64,000 nucleotides of DNA from Amycolatopsis sp. NBC_01480 (GCF_036227205.1 NZ_CP109442.1:620001-684000), one strand, 5' to 3'. Counted from the stretch's first letter, positions 26,063-35,005 are shown. Made by a program: numbers and translations. Notes: generated from the sequence alone by a model not told the origin.

Positions 26063-26930
26063 CCTGCGACGCGACCCGGGTGGTGTACGCGGATCGGGCC
26101 TCGGGATCGAGCGAGGTCAGCGCCCGGTCGTCGCCGATCAGCGTGCGCGCGAGCGCCATCAGCGGCTCCGGCGTGAGCGCGGCCAGCAGGTCCCAGCCGC
26201 CGACGTAACGCGGCACCGGGATCTCCGCGCGACGGCTGCGGCAGCTGCCGACCACCGCCCGCGCGACGTCCTCGGGGTCCACTGTGGGCAGTCCCCGGCC
26301 GAGCGGCACGCCCGAGGCCAGCCCGGTCCGGACGGCGCTCGGCAGGACCGCGCTCACGCTGACCCCGCTGGACGCGTACTCCCGGCGGACCGCGGCCGTG
26401 AGGCCCACGGCGGCGAACTTGCTCGCGTTGTACACCGCCATGCCGGGCAACGGGATCTTGCCCGCCATCGACGCGACGTTCACCACGTGCCCGCGGCCGC
26501 GCGCGATCATGCCCGGCAGCACCAGCCGCAGGCCGAGCACCAGGCCCCAGACGTTGACGTCGAAGGTGGTGCGGCCCAGCTCGTCCGGCTCCTCCAGGAA
26601 GTCGCCCAGCGGCATCACCCCGGCGTTGTTCACCAGCACGTCGACGCGGCCGAACTCCTCGGTGACCGCGTCGATGAAGGCGGCGAACGAGTCCCGCTCG
26701 CGCACGTCCAGCGAGTAGGCCCGGCCGCCGAACGCGGCCGCGGCTTCCTCTGCGACCGCGGTGTCCAGGTCGCCGACGCACACCGTCGCGCCGGCGCGGG
26801 CGAACTCCTCGGCGGTCGCCCGGCCGATGCCGCGGCCGCCGCCGGTCACGGCGACCACGCAGCGGCTCAGGTCAAGGGTGGGATACCAAAAAGGCCGGAA
26901 CGGTTTGGTATTTACCAGCACAGCGCGCAT
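26028..26930 (-). CDS. SDR family oxidoreductase, partner of the BVMO-like monooxygenase
   Basis: A 300-residue classical SDR. It shows VTGGGRGIGRATAEEF, VNNAGVMPLGDF and catalytic YNASK. A C-terminal extension (GGWDLLAALTPEPLMALART) is typical of actinobacterial SDRs linked to monooxygenases. The start at 26930 overlaps the 3' end of the monooxygenase gene by 59 bp; I see no better start before the Rossmann motif. The two probably act in one pathway, the SDR interconverting alcohol and ketone and the monooxygenase acting on the ketone (inference). Confidence 0.85.
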   Translation of the reverse strand: MRAVLVNTKPFRPFWYPTLDLSRCVVAVTGGGRGIGRATAEEFARAGATVCVGDLDTAVAEEAAAAFGGRAYSLDVRERDSFAAFIDAVTEEFGRVDVLVNNAGVMPLGDFLEEPDELGRTTFDVNVWGLVLGLRLVLPGMIARGRGHVVNVASMAGKIPLPGMAVYNASKFAAVGLTAAVRREYASSGVSVSAVLPSAVRTGLASGVPLGRGLPTVDPEDVARAVVGSCRSRRAEIPVPRYVGGWDLLAALTPEPLMALARTLIGDDRALTSLDPEARSAYTTRVASQVRASGRSSRRG

Positions 26931-28377
26931 CGGCGGGCTCCTCTTCGGACACCAGGTAGTCGGATTCGGCGAAGGCGCCGACCTCCCCGCGCAGCCGCCC
27001 GGTCGAGAACGGCCAGCTGAAGCTGTTGCGCCCGTTGACATCCGTGTAGTAACTCGAACAGCCACCCGACTGGTACACGGTGCCCGGCAGCGCGGCCTGT
27101 ACCTCGGCGTTGAAGCGGTCCTGCGCCTCGCGTCGCACTTCGAGAGTTCCCGGACCAGTGCGCAGAACGGCCGCGACGACGTGCCGCAGCTGCGCCTCCA
27201 TGATCATGAACGCCGAGGTGTGGCCGGTGCCGAGGCTCGGCCCGAGCAGCAGGTACAGGTTCGGGAAGCCGGCCACCGACGTGCCTCGGTAAGCCTGCGG
27301 GCTGCCCTGCCAGTGGTCGTCCAGGCTGCGGCCGTCGGCGTCGAAAACCCGGGCGGACACGGGCATGTCGAGGATGTGGAAACCGGTGCCGAAGATGATG
27401 GCGTCGACCTCGGCCGACGAGCCGTCCGCTCCGATCACCCGTGCGCCCTCCACCGCGCGCACCGCCGTCGGGTGGACGTCCACAGTGGACCGCGTGAGCG
27501 CCCGGTAGTAGGTGTTGGACATCAGCAGCCGCTTGCAGCCCAGGGTGTAATCCGGGGTCAGAGCCCGGCGCAGCGCCGGATCTCGCACGGTCAGGCGCAG
27601 GTGCGCGAGCCCGATCCGCTGCACCTGCCGCAGCAGCCACGGGTGCCGGAAGCCGTAGCCGAGCGCCTCCATCAGCCCGTACTCGGCCGACCGCAGCGCC
27701 CGACGCAGCGCCGGGAACTGCCGCACCACCAAGCGTTCCAGGCCCGGCACAGCGTGGTCGGGCTTCGGCAGCACCCACTGCGCGGTGCGCTGGAACAGGT
27801 GCAGCCGCGCCACCTCCGGCGCGATCTCGGGCACGAACTGCACCGCCGACGCGCCGGTGCCGATCACCGCGACGCGCTTGCCCGCCAGGTCGTAGCCGTG
27901 GTTCCAGCGGGCGGAGTGGAAGACCTCGCCCGGAAACGCGTCGAGCCCCGGCAGGTCCGGGATCCGCGGCTCGTGCCACGGTCCGGTGCCGGCCACCAGG
28001 ATCCGCGCGGTGTACCGGCCGTCGGAGGTCTCCAGCTCCCAGCGGGCGCCGGTCCACTGTGCCCGCGTCACCTCGACGCCGAACCTGATGCGGCCGGCCA
28101 CGCCGAAGCGCTCGGCGGTGTCCCGCAGGTATTCGCGGATCTCGGCCTGGCCCGCGAACGCGCGGCTCCACTCCGGATTCGGCGCGAACGAGTAGGAGTA
28201 CAGCGCGGACGGGACGTCGCAGGCGCAGCCGGGATAGGTGTTGTCGCGCCAGGTGCCGCCCAGGCCGTCGGCCTTCTCCAGCACCGCGAGGCTTTCCACG
28301 CCCGCCTGCGTCAGCCGGATCGCCGCGCCCAGCCCGGACGCCCCGGCGCCGATAACCAGCACTTCGTAGTCGCGCAT
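26872..28377 (-). CDS. Flavin-containing monooxygenase, Baeyer-Villiger type
   Basis: A 501-residue FAD/NADPH monooxygenase. The FAD motif is VIGAGASGLGAA (residues about 8-19). A cofactor-shaping DNTYPGCACDVPSALYSY comes next, then the BVMO-like fingerprint FPGEVFHSARWNHG, then the NADPH motif VIGTGASAVQFVPEI. It inserts oxygen into ketones or oxidises soft heteroatoms. ATG at 28377, divergent from a TetR gene across 66 bp. It probably forms a transcript with the overlapping SDR and is controlled by that TetR regulator. Confidence 0.9.
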   Translation of the reverse strand: MRDYEVLVIGAGASGLGAAIRLTQAGVESLAVLEKADGLGGTWRDNTYPGCACDVPSALYSYSFAPNPEWSRAFAGQAEIREYLRDTAERFGVAGRIRFGVEVTRAQWTGARWELETSDGRYTARILVAGTGPWHEPRIPDLPGLDAFPGEVFHSARWNHGYDLAGKRVAVIGTGASAVQFVPEIAPEVARLHLFQRTAQWVLPKPDHAVPGLERLVVRQFPALRRALRSAEYGLMEALGYGFRHPWLLRQVQRIGLAHLRLTVRDPALRRALTPDYTLGCKRLLMSNTYYRALTRSTVDVHPTAVRAVEGARVIGADGSSAEVDAIIFGTGFHILDMPVSARVFDADGRSLDDHWQGSPQAYRGTSVAGFPNLYLLLGPSLGTGHTSAFMIMEAQLRHVVAAVLRTGPGTLEVRREAQDRFNAEVQAALPGTVYQSGGCSSYYTDVNGRNSFSWPFSTGRLRGEVGAFAESDYLVSEEEPADARCAGKYQTVPAFLVSHP

Positions 28378-28392
28378 TTTCGGAGACTAGCA

Positions 28393-28404
28393 GTATCTCA
28401 ATAC
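28393..28404. promoter_or_regulatory. Candidate TetR operator
   Basis: GTAT-CTCA-ATAC in the 66-bp gap between the divergent monooxygenase and TetR genes, within the AT-richest part. Short arms, so low confidence. Confidence 0.3.
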
Positions 28405-28443
28405 CGACGGTACCCCGATTGGCCGGACGTTTAGAGTGCTCCC

Positions 28444-29049
28444 ATGGCCCGACTCACCCGCGCGGAAAGCCAGGCGCGCACCCGCGAGCAGCTCGTCGAC
28501 ACCGCGAAGGAGCTGTTCCTGCGCGACGGGTACTCGGTGACCTCGCTGGAGAAGGTCGCCGACGAGGCCGGGTACTCCAAGGGCGCCGTCTACTCGAACT
28601 TCCGCGGCAAGGACGAGCTGTGCCTGGCCGTGCTCGACCGGATCCACGACGAGCAGGTGAACCTCGTCGCGGGCGCGCTGGCGGGCGCCGAGGGGATGGA
28701 AGGCCTGCTCACGGCGTTCCAGGCCTGGGCCGAGCGCAGCATCGGCGACGAGGCGTGGACGGCGCTGGAGGTCGAGTTCGCCACCAACGCCCGCCGCGAC
28801 CCGCACGTGCGCGCGGAGCTGGCGAGCCGCGACAAGGCCATCCGGGACACCATCGCCGACCTGCTCGCCGGCTACGCCGAGCGGTTCGGCATCACCCTGC
28901 CGATGCCGGCCGGCGACGCGGCGACGGCGCTGCTCAGCCTGGGCATCGGCCTCGGCGTGCAGCGCGCGATCGACCCGGCCATCCCGGTGCACGTGCTGCC
29001 GGACGTCATCCGGCTGTTCGCCGGCGGCGGCTCGTCCACAAAGGACTGA
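28444..29049 (+). CDS. TetR family transcriptional regulator
   Basis: A 201-residue TetR repressor with the HTH at about residues 15-60 (LVDTAKELFLRDGYSVTSLE, then KVADEAGYSKGAVYSNFRGK) and a C-terminal domain of the AcrR-like class. ATG at 28444. Divergent from the BVMO-like monooxygenase/SDR pair, which it most likely represses until a substrate-like ligand binds. Confidence 0.9.
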   Translation: MARLTRAESQARTREQLVDTAKELFLRDGYSVTSLEKVADEAGYSKGAVYSNFRGKDELCLAVLDRIHDEQVNLVAGALAGAEGMEGLLTAFQAWAERSIGDEAWTALEVEFATNARRDPHVRAELASRDKAIRDTIADLLAGYAERFGITLPMPAGDAATALLSLGIGLGVQRAIDPAIPVHVLPDVIRLFAGGGSSTKD

Positions 29050-29215
29050 CCCGCGGAATTCCGTTTTGCCCCTTGCCGTCTGAGTCACTCTTGGTTATCG
29101 TGGCGCTACGCCGCAGCAGCACCCGAAGCACCGTTTCCCCGGCCCGGCCAGGGAATTCGAGGCTTCGATTGTCCTGTCCACGTGTGCTCCCCCTGCGGAA
29201 AGGGATCCCCAGCCC

Positions 29216-30070
29216 ATGCGCAAGACGATGCGGCCTGTCCTCGTCACCGGCCTTTCGGTGGCCTCGGCCCTCGCTGTCGTGATCGCCACCCCCGCCCTGT
29301 CCTCGGCCGCCCCCGCGGCGCCACCCGCGCTGTCGGCCGCCGCACCGCTCCGGATCTCCGACGGCGACCTGTCTTCGCCGGAGAAGAAGGAAATCGCGAT
29401 GGAACTGGTGTCGAGCGCGGAGAACTCCTCGCTCGACTGGAAGGCGCAGTACTCCTACATCGAGGACATCGGCGACGGCCGCGGCTACACCGCCGGCATC
29501 ATCGGCTTCTGCTCCGGCACCGGCGACATGCTGGAGCTGGTGCGGGCGTACACCGACGCCGTGCCGGACAACCCGCTGGCGAAATACCTGCCCGCGCTGG
29601 AGAAGGTGAACGGCTCCGATTCGCATGACGGGCTCGGCTCGGCGTTCGAGAGCGCTTGGAAGGAGGCCGCGGGGACCGCGGAGTTCCAGGCCGCGCAGGA
29701 CAGCGAGCGCGACCGCGTGTACTTCGACCCGGCCGTGAACCAGGGCAAGTCCGACGGCCTCGGCGTGCTCGGCCAGTTCATCTACTACGACGCCATCGTG
29801 ATGCACGGCCCCGGCGACAGCTCCGACAGCTTCGGCGGCATCCGCAATTCCGCGCTCCAGCAGGCGAAACCGCCGTCGCAGGGCGGTGACGAGACCACCT
29901 ACCTCAAGGCGTTCCTCGACGCCCGCAAGGTGGTCATGAAGCAGGAGGAGGCGCACGCGGACACCTCGCGCGTCGACACCGAGCAGTTGGTGTTCCTCAA
30001 CGACGGCAACCTCGACCTGCACACGCCGCTGAAGTGGCAGGTCTACGGCGACCCGTATGAGATCAACTGA
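29216..30070 (+). CDS. csn: Secreted chitosanase, glycoside hydrolase family 46
   Basis: A 284-residue extracellular endo-chitosanase that hydrolyses beta-1,4 links in chitosan (fungal or insect wall polymer). A signal peptide covers residues 1 to about 31 (MRKTMRPVLVTGLSVASALA ... SSAA). The mature enzyme keeps the GH46 signature SAENSSLDWKAQYSYIEDIG, with catalytic Glu69 and Asp87 in precursor numbering, then GRGYTAGIIGFCSGTGD. Full length for the family. The 166-bp upstream gap (29050-29215) is the promoter region; regulatory boxes were not identified with confidence. It stands alone, suggesting export and use of soil chitosan. Confidence 0.93.
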   Translation: MRKTMRPVLVTGLSVASALAVVIATPALSSAAPAAPPALSAAAPLRISDGDLSSPEKKEIAMELVSSAENSSLDWKAQYSYIEDIGDGRGYTAGIIGFCSGTGDMLELVRAYTDAVPDNPLAKYLPALEKVNGSDSHDGLGSAFESAWKEAAGTAEFQAAQDSERDRVYFDPAVNQGKSDGLGVLGQFIYYDAIVMHGPGDSSDSFGGIRNSALQQAKPPSQGGDETTYLKAFLDARKVVMKQEEAHADTSRVDTEQLVFLNDGNLDLHTPLKWQVYGDPYEIN

Positions 30071-30147
30071 CGCCGGCCGCGCGGGAGGCCCGGGATTACT
30101 CCGCTCGGGCCTTCCGCGCTCGGCCATCACCCCTAAGATCGCCGGGT

Positions 30148-30831
30148 ATGAGGCGACTTCTGGTGGTGCTGCTCTGTGCCGCGGCCGCCGCGATCTTCGG
30201 CGCGGACGGGCTTTCCGACGCCGCGCCGGGCGCCACCGCCGAACACCTGCCGCTGGCGTACAGCGGCTCGGCCCAGCAGGTGGTCACCGTGGTGGCCACT
30301 TCCCCGTCGTCGACCACGGCTGTGCTGACGGCCTGGCAGAAGTCCGGCGGACGGTGGGCGCGGGCACTCGGGCCCTACCCGGCGTTCGTGGGCGCCGACG
30401 GCGTCGGGAAGGCCGGCGAGTCCACTTCGCACACACCGGCCGGGGTGTTCACGCTGACCGAGGCGTTCGGGATCCAGCCCAGCAACGGGACCCGGCTGCC
30501 GTACCGGCAGGTCGGCCGCTCGGACTGGTGGGTCTCCGACGTGCGGTCTCCGTTCTACAACCAGCATTACTCCTGCGCCCCTGGCCACTGCCCGTTCGAC
30601 GAGTCGGCGGGTGAGGACCTCGGCGCGGCCGGCCCGGTCTACGACCACGCGACGGTGATCGACTACAACCGCAACCCGGTCGTTCCCGGCGCCGGGTCGG
30701 CGTTTTTCCTGCACGTGTCGGCGGGCAGGCCGACGGCCGGCTGCGTCGCGATCCCGGGCGCCGACCTGGACGCGGTGATGCGGTGGCTGGACCCGGCGGC
30801 CCGGCCGGTGATCACCATCGGGGTGGCCTGA
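30148..30831 (+). CDS. Secreted L,D-transpeptidase (YkuD) family protein
   Basis: A 227-residue cell-wall enzyme candidate. An N-terminal signal peptide spans residues 1-26 (MRRLLVVLLCAAAAAIFGAD ...). The YkuD catalytic motif FFLHVSAGRPTAGCVAIP has His189 and the nucleophile Cys199. The family cross-links peptidoglycan stems (3-3) or attaches proteins. Extra cysteines (Cys143, Cys148) in YSCAPGHC may form a disulfide. ATG at 30148. A perfect copy of the 46-bp palindrome starts 3 bp after the stop. Confidence 0.87.
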   Translation: MRRLLVVLLCAAAAAIFGADGLSDAAPGATAEHLPLAYSGSAQQVVTVVATSPSSTTAVLTAWQKSGGRWARALGPYPAFVGADGVGKAGESTSHTPAGVFTLTEAFGIQPSNGTRLPYRQVGRSDWWVSDVRSPFYNQHYSCAPGHCPFDESAGEDLGAAGPVYDHATVIDYNRNPVVPGAGSAFFLHVSAGRPTAGCVAIPGADLDAVMRWLDPAARPVITIGVA

Positions 30832-30834
30832 AGA

Positions 30835-30880
30835 CTCGTGAGTGTTTATGCCGGTTCTAACCGGCATAAACACTCACGAG
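30835..30880. repeat. 46-bp palindromic repeat, copy 3 (perfect)
   Basis: A fully paired palindrome: 22-nt arms beginning CTCGTGAGTGTTTATGCC around a central CT. It fills the gap between the stop of the transpeptidase gene (ends 30831) and the stop of the convergent PHP gene (30881). It is almost certainly the shared terminator of both. Confidence 0.85.
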
Positions 30881-31867
30881 TCACTGGGCGAGCAGGTCTT
30901 CCGCCGTGCGGGTGTTGATGATCCGGTCCGCGGCCAGCCCGGCCTTTTCGGCCCGGACGCAGCCGTAGACCTGCCAGTCCAGCTGGCCGGGGGCGTGCGC
31001 GTCGCTGTCGATGGCGAATTCGCAGCCGAGTTCGGCGGCCAGGCGCAGCAGGCGCATCGGCGGGTCGAGGCGTTCCGGGCGTGAGTTGATCTCGACCGCG
31101 ACGCCGTTCTCACGGCAGGCGGTGAACACCTTCTCCGCGTCGAAAACCGACTCCGGACGCCCCTGGCCGCGGACGAGGCGGCCGGTGCAGTGCCCGAGGA
31201 CGCGCACGTGCGGGTTGGCCACCGCGTCCAGCAGGCGCGGGGTCATCTCGCGCGCCGGCATCCGCAGTTTCGAGTGGACGCTCGCCACCACGAAGTCCAG
31301 CCGGGACAGCAGGTCCTCGGTCTGGTCCAGGCCGCCGTCCAGCAGGATGTCGACCTCGATGCCGTGCAGCAGCCGGAACGGGGCCACCGCCTCGTTCACG
31401 CGCGCGACCTCGTCCATCTGGCTGCGCAGCCGCTCGGCGGACAGGCCGTGGGCGACGGTGAGCCGCGGCGAGTGGTCGGTCAGGACCATCCATTCGTGGC
31501 CGAGCGCGCGGCCCGCCTCCGCCATCTCCAGGATCGGGCTGCCGCCGTCGGACCAGTCGGAGTGGGTGTGGCAGTCGCCGCGGAGAGCGGCGCGCAGCGG
31601 GCCGCCGTCGGGCAAATCCGCTTCGCCGACCTTCGCCGCATACGCCGGGACGCGGCCCGCCCAGGCGTCCTCGATCACGCCGGCGGTCGCCTTGCCGATC
31701 CCCTTCAGCGCCTGCAGCGTGCCGGACCGGATACGGCTCTCCAGTTCCTCGGGCGAAAGCCGGTCGACGACGCTCGCGGCCTGCCGGAAGGCGCGCACGC
31801 GGTAGGTCGGCTCACCCGCGCGCTCCAGCTGGAACGCGATGTCGCGTAATGCCCGGGCCGGATCCAT
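30881..31867 (-). CDS. PHP domain protein with helix-hairpin-helix N-terminus (PolX-like, no polymerase core)
   Basis: A 328-residue metal-dependent phosphoesterase candidate. The first ~90 residues are helical with an HhH motif (LQALKGIGKATAGVIEDAW), as in family X polymerases. Residues about 95-328 form a PHP domain with metal ligands in GDCHTHSDWSDG, LTDHSPR, HGIEVDI, VVASVHSKL, LGHCTGR and IDSDAHAP. The nucleotidyltransferase domain of PolX is absent. Likely a nuclease or phosphatase acting on DNA ends or a histidinol-phosphatase-like substrate. ATG at 31867; 10 bp downstream of the phosphoesterase gene, so likely co-transcribed. Confidence 0.87.
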   Translation of the reverse strand: MDPARALRDIAFQLERAGEPTYRVRAFRQAASVVDRLSPEELESRIRSGTLQALKGIGKATAGVIEDAWAGRVPAYAAKVGEADLPDGGPLRAALRGDCHTHSDWSDGGSPILEMAEAGRALGHEWMVLTDHSPRLTVAHGLSAERLRSQMDEVARVNEAVAPFRLLHGIEVDILLDGGLDQTEDLLSRLDFVVASVHSKLRMPAREMTPRLLDAVANPHVRVLGHCTGRLVRGQGRPESVFDAEKVFTACRENGVAVEINSRPERLDPPMRLLRLAAELGCEFAIDSDAHAPGQLDWQVYGCVRAEKAGLAADRIINTRTAEDLLAQ

Positions 31868-31877
31868 ACGTCCTGTT

Positions 31878-32381
31878 CTACCCCCGCGGCGGGAGCTCGT
31901 GCAGCTCGACGTCCACCAGTTCGCCGCCGCGGATCTCGGCGGTCTGGTACGTGCAGAACGGCTGGCGCCGCCGGTCCGTGGGCGAGCCCGGGTTGAGCAG
32001 CCGCAGGCCGCCGGGGGTCACCGAGTCCCACGGGATGTGGCTGTGGCCGAACACGAGCACGTCCGCGTCCGGGTACAGGGCGTCGCAGCGCTGCTCGCGG
32101 CCCTTGGCGTCGCCCGTCTCGTGCACCACGGCCAGCCGGACGCCGCCGAGGTCCACCCGCGCCACCTCGGGCAGCCACGCCCGCAGCTCCGGGCCGTCGT
32201 TGTTGCCGTACACGGCCACCAGCCGCTTGCTCGCCACCGCCAGCTGGTCGAACGCGTCCAGGTCGACCCAGTCGCCGGCGTGCACGACGACGTCGGCCAG
32301 CGCCACCTCGGCCCAGACCTCCTCGGGCAGCTCCTTCGCCCGTTTCGGCAGATGGGTGTCCGCCACGAGCAGCAGCCGCAC
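31878..32381 (-). CDS. YfcE/MJ0936-like metallophosphoesterase
   Basis: A 167-residue calcineurin-like phosphoesterase with the metal motifs VADTHLPKR (D-x-H), VVHAGDW, VYGNND, VVHETG and FGHSHIP. This small single-domain class hydrolyses phosphodiesters such as cyclic nucleotides in vitro. Two GTG starts are possible: 32390, overlapping the GntR stop as GTGA, and 32381. I chose 32381 because the GGAGG at the GntR gene end then has a 10-nt spacer. Middle gene of GntR - phosphoesterase - PHP on the minus strand. Confidence 0.85.
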   Translation of the reverse strand: MRLLLVADTHLPKRAKELPEEVWAEVALADVVVHAGDWVDLDAFDQLAVASKRLVAVYGNNDGPELRAWLPEVARVDLGGVRLAVVHETGDAKGREQRCDALYPDADVLVFGHSHIPWDSVTPGGLRLLNPGSPTDRRRQPFCTYQTAEIRGGELVDVELHELPPRG

Positions 32382-32386
32382 GCCGG

Positions 32387-33052
32387 TCACGCCTCCTGCT
32401 CCCCGATCGCGTCGAGCACCCGCTCGAGGAACGAGCCGATGTGCTTGCGCAGCAAGTCTTCCGCACCCGCGGCGTCGCCCTTCTTCGCGGCGGCCAGCAC
32501 GGCCTTGTGCTCGGCCCACTCCTTGCGCCAGCTCGGGCTCGCGTCCCAGCCGACCACGGTGATCAGCGCGGCCCGGTCCTTGAGGTCGTCCAGGATGGAC
32601 ACCAGCAGCGGGTTGCCGCAGCCGAGGTAGAGGGCCCGGTGGAACCGGCGGTTGAGCAGGCTCAGCGCGGCGTGGTCCTTGTCCGCGAGGGCGGCCGAGG
32701 CCTCCTTCAGCGCCTCCGCGGCGTCCTCGAACAGCGACGGGTCGCGCCGCTCGACCGAGCGCCGGACGGCCTCGGGCTCGAGCACCATCCGCACGTCGTA
32801 GACCGACTTCGCCAGCTCCGCGTCGACCACGCACACCGAAGCGCCCTTGTACGGGCTGAACGTCACCAGCCCCGAGTTCGACAGCACCTTCAGCGCCTCG
32901 CGCACCGGCGTCTTCGACACGCCCAGCCGCTGCGCCAGCTCGGCCTCCACCAGCGGCTGCCCCGGCCGCAGCTCCCGGGTGAGGATGCCGCGCCGGATCT
33001 CCTCCAGCACCACTTCGGTCCGGGAGGCGGGAAGGCTGAACGTCGGTGGCAT
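32387..33052 (-). CDS. GntR family regulator, FCD (FadR) subfamily
   Basis: A 221-residue regulator. Residues about 10-75 form the winged helix (VVLEEIRRGILTRELRPGQP, then QRLGVSKTPVREALKVLSN). The C-terminal FCD helical domain binds an organic acid, usually with a metal (RFHRALYLGCGNP). Divergent from the sugar-acid dehydratase across 141 bp holding a TGAT-CGTAT-ATCA site, so it very likely regulates that gene in response to a sugar acid. Confidence 0.9.
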   Translation of the reverse strand: MPPTFSLPASRTEVVLEEIRRGILTRELRPGQPLVEAELAQRLGVSKTPVREALKVLSNSGLVTFSPYKGASVCVVDAELAKSVYDVRMVLEPEAVRRSVERRDPSLFEDAAEALKEASAALADKDHAALSLLNRRFHRALYLGCGNPLLVSILDDLKDRAALITVVGWDASPSWRKEWAEHKAVLAAAKKGDAAGAEDLLRKHIGSFLERVLDAIGEQEA

Positions 33053-33138
33053 CGGGCGCTCCAGGCTCTCGCGAGATCTGTGTTGTCCAACTTAGCCAAG
33101 CGCGGCGTCGCCGGGTCCCGCGGCGCGCTCGGTGCGAA

Positions 33139-33151
33139 TGATCGTATATCA
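33139..33151. promoter_or_regulatory. Candidate GntR/FCD operator
   Basis: TGAT-CGTAT-ATCA palindrome in the divergent gap, 43 bp before the dehydratase GTG and 86 bp before the GntR ATG. The shape resembles known FCD-subfamily sites. A second near-match, TTGTCCAAC, lies at about 33083-33091. Confidence 0.45.
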
Positions 33152-33193
33152 GATGCCATACTCGGGTGGACGAGGAAAGAGGTGGGGACAACC

Positions 33194-34918
33194 GTGGCCA
33201 TCAGGAAACCCGAGGACCTCCGCAGCCACCGCTGGTTCGGCGGCGACGAGCTGCGCAGCTTCAGCCACCGGGCGCGGGCCCGCCAGCTGGGTTATCTGCC
33301 CGAGGAGCACCTCGGCAAGCCGGTTATCGCGATCCTCAACACCTGGAGCGACATCAACCCGTGCCACATGCACCTGCGGGAACGCGCCGAGCAGGTGAAG
33401 CGCGGCGTCTGGCAGGCGGGCGGCTTCCCGCTGGAGTTCCCCGTGGCGACGCTCTCGGAGACCTACCAGAAGCCCACGCCGATGCTCTACCGCAACCTGC
33501 TGGCGATGGAGACCGAGGAGATCCTGCGGTCCTACCCCATCGACGGCGCGGTGCTGATGGGCGGCTGCGACAAGACCACCCCGGCCCTGCTGATGGGCGC
33601 GGCCAGCGCCGGGCTGCCGGCGATCTTCGTGCCCGCCGGGCCGATGCTGCGCGGGCACTGGCGCGATCAGACCCTCGGCAGCGGTACCGACATGTGGAAG
33701 TACTGGGACGAGCGGCGCGCCGGGCTGATCGGTGACGCGGAGCTGGCCGAGCTGGAGCGCGGCCTCGCCCGCTCCCCCGGCCACTGCATGACGATGGGCA
33801 CGGCGTCCACCATGACCTCGGCCGCCGAGGTGCTGGGACTGACGCTGCCGGGCGCGGCGTCGATCCCCGCCGTCGACTCCGCGCACCACCGGATGGCCGC
33901 GGCGAGCGGAGCGCGGATCGTCGGGCAGGTCTGGGAGGACCTGACCATCACGAAGATCCTCGACCGGTCCGCGTACGAGGATGCGATCACCACCGTGCTC
34001 GCGCTCGGCGGCTCGACCAACGCGCTGATCCACCTGATCGCGATGGCCGGGCGCAGCGGGATCGGCCTGACGCCCGCCGATTTCGACGCCATCGCCCGGC
34101 GCGTCCCGGTGCTGGCGAACATCCGTCCCGGCGGCGCGTGGCTGATGGAGGACTTCTACTACGCCGGCGGCCTGCCCGGGCTGCTCTCGCGGCTGACCGA
34201 TCTGCTGCACCCCGACCGTCTGACGGTCAGCGGGCAGACCCTCGGCGAGACGCTGGCCGAGGCGCGCGTGCACAACGACGACGTGATCCGGCCCCGGGAC
34301 AACCCGCTCGCGGCCGAGGGCGGAATCGCCGTGCTGCGGGGGAATCTGGCGCCCTCGGGCGCGGTGATCAAGCACATCGCGGCGGCGCCGGAGCTGCTCA
34401 CGCACACCGGGTCCGCGGTGGTGTTCGACGACTACCGCGACCTGAAGAAGCGGATCAACGACCCGTCGCTCGGCATCACCGCGGACTCGGTGCTGGTGCT
34501 GCGCGGCTCCGGCCCGCTCGGCGGCCCCGGCATGCCGGAGTACGGCATGCTGCCGATCCCGGATCACCTGCTGGCCCAAGGCGTTCGGGACATGGTGCGG
34601 ATCTCCGACGCCCGGATGAGCGGCACCAGCTACGGCGCGTGCGTGCTGCACGTGGCGCCGGAATCGCACGTCGGCGGCCCGCTCGCGCTGGTCCGCGACG
34701 GCGACCTGATCACCCTCGACGTGCCCGGCCGCGTCCTGCGGCTGGAGGTCGGCGACGCCGAACTGGACCGCCGTCGCGCCGAGTGGACCGCCCCGCCGCC
34801 GCGGTACGAACGGGGCTACGGCGCGCTGTACTCCGAGCACATCACGCAGGCGGACGAGGGCTGCGACTTCGACTTCCTCGCCCGCTCCGGCGCCACCCCG
34901 GAGCCCGACCCGCGCTGA
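33194..34918 (+). CDS. IlvD/Edd family sugar-acid dehydratase (L-arabinonate dehydratase-like)
   Basis: A 574-residue Fe-S dehydratase. Cluster cysteines appear in SDINPCHMHLRE, MGGCDKTTPALLMGA and SPGHCMTMGTAST. Overall it looks closer to pentonate (L-arabinonate/D-xylonate) dehydratases than to IlvD: it carries HRWFGGDELRSFSHRARARQ at the N-terminus and lacks IlvD-specific features. It would turn a sugar acid into the 2-keto-3-deoxy acid. The GTG at 33194 has GAGGTGG about 9 nt upstream; a GTG at 33182 is an alternative. Divergent GntR is the probable regulator. No aldolase or transporter is adjacent. Confidence 0.87.
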   Translation: MAIRKPEDLRSHRWFGGDELRSFSHRARARQLGYLPEEHLGKPVIAILNTWSDINPCHMHLRERAEQVKRGVWQAGGFPLEFPVATLSETYQKPTPMLYRNLLAMETEEILRSYPIDGAVLMGGCDKTTPALLMGAASAGLPAIFVPAGPMLRGHWRDQTLGSGTDMWKYWDERRAGLIGDAELAELERGLARSPGHCMTMGTASTMTSAAEVLGLTLPGAASIPAVDSAHHRMAAASGARIVGQVWEDLTITKILDRSAYEDAITTVLALGGSTNALIHLIAMAGRSGIGLTPADFDAIARRVPVLANIRPGGAWLMEDFYYAGGLPGLLSRLTDLLHPDRLTVSGQTLGETLAEARVHNDDVIRPRDNPLAAEGGIAVLRGNLAPSGAVIKHIAAAPELLTHTGSAVVFDDYRDLKKRINDPSLGITADSVLVLRGSGPLGGPGMPEYGMLPIPDHLLAQGVRDMVRISDARMSGTSYGACVLHVAPESHVGGPLALVRDGDLITLDVPGRVLRLEVGDAELDRRRAEWTAPPPRYERGYGALYSEHITQADEGCDFDFLARSGATPEPDPR

Positions 34919-35005
34919 CCGGTTTGTTCCCCGAGGGGCACTAGTCCGCCATGTCCGGCTCTGCCCGTACCCTGTAGCGCGGGACGCTGCAGGAGAGGTG
35001 GACAG

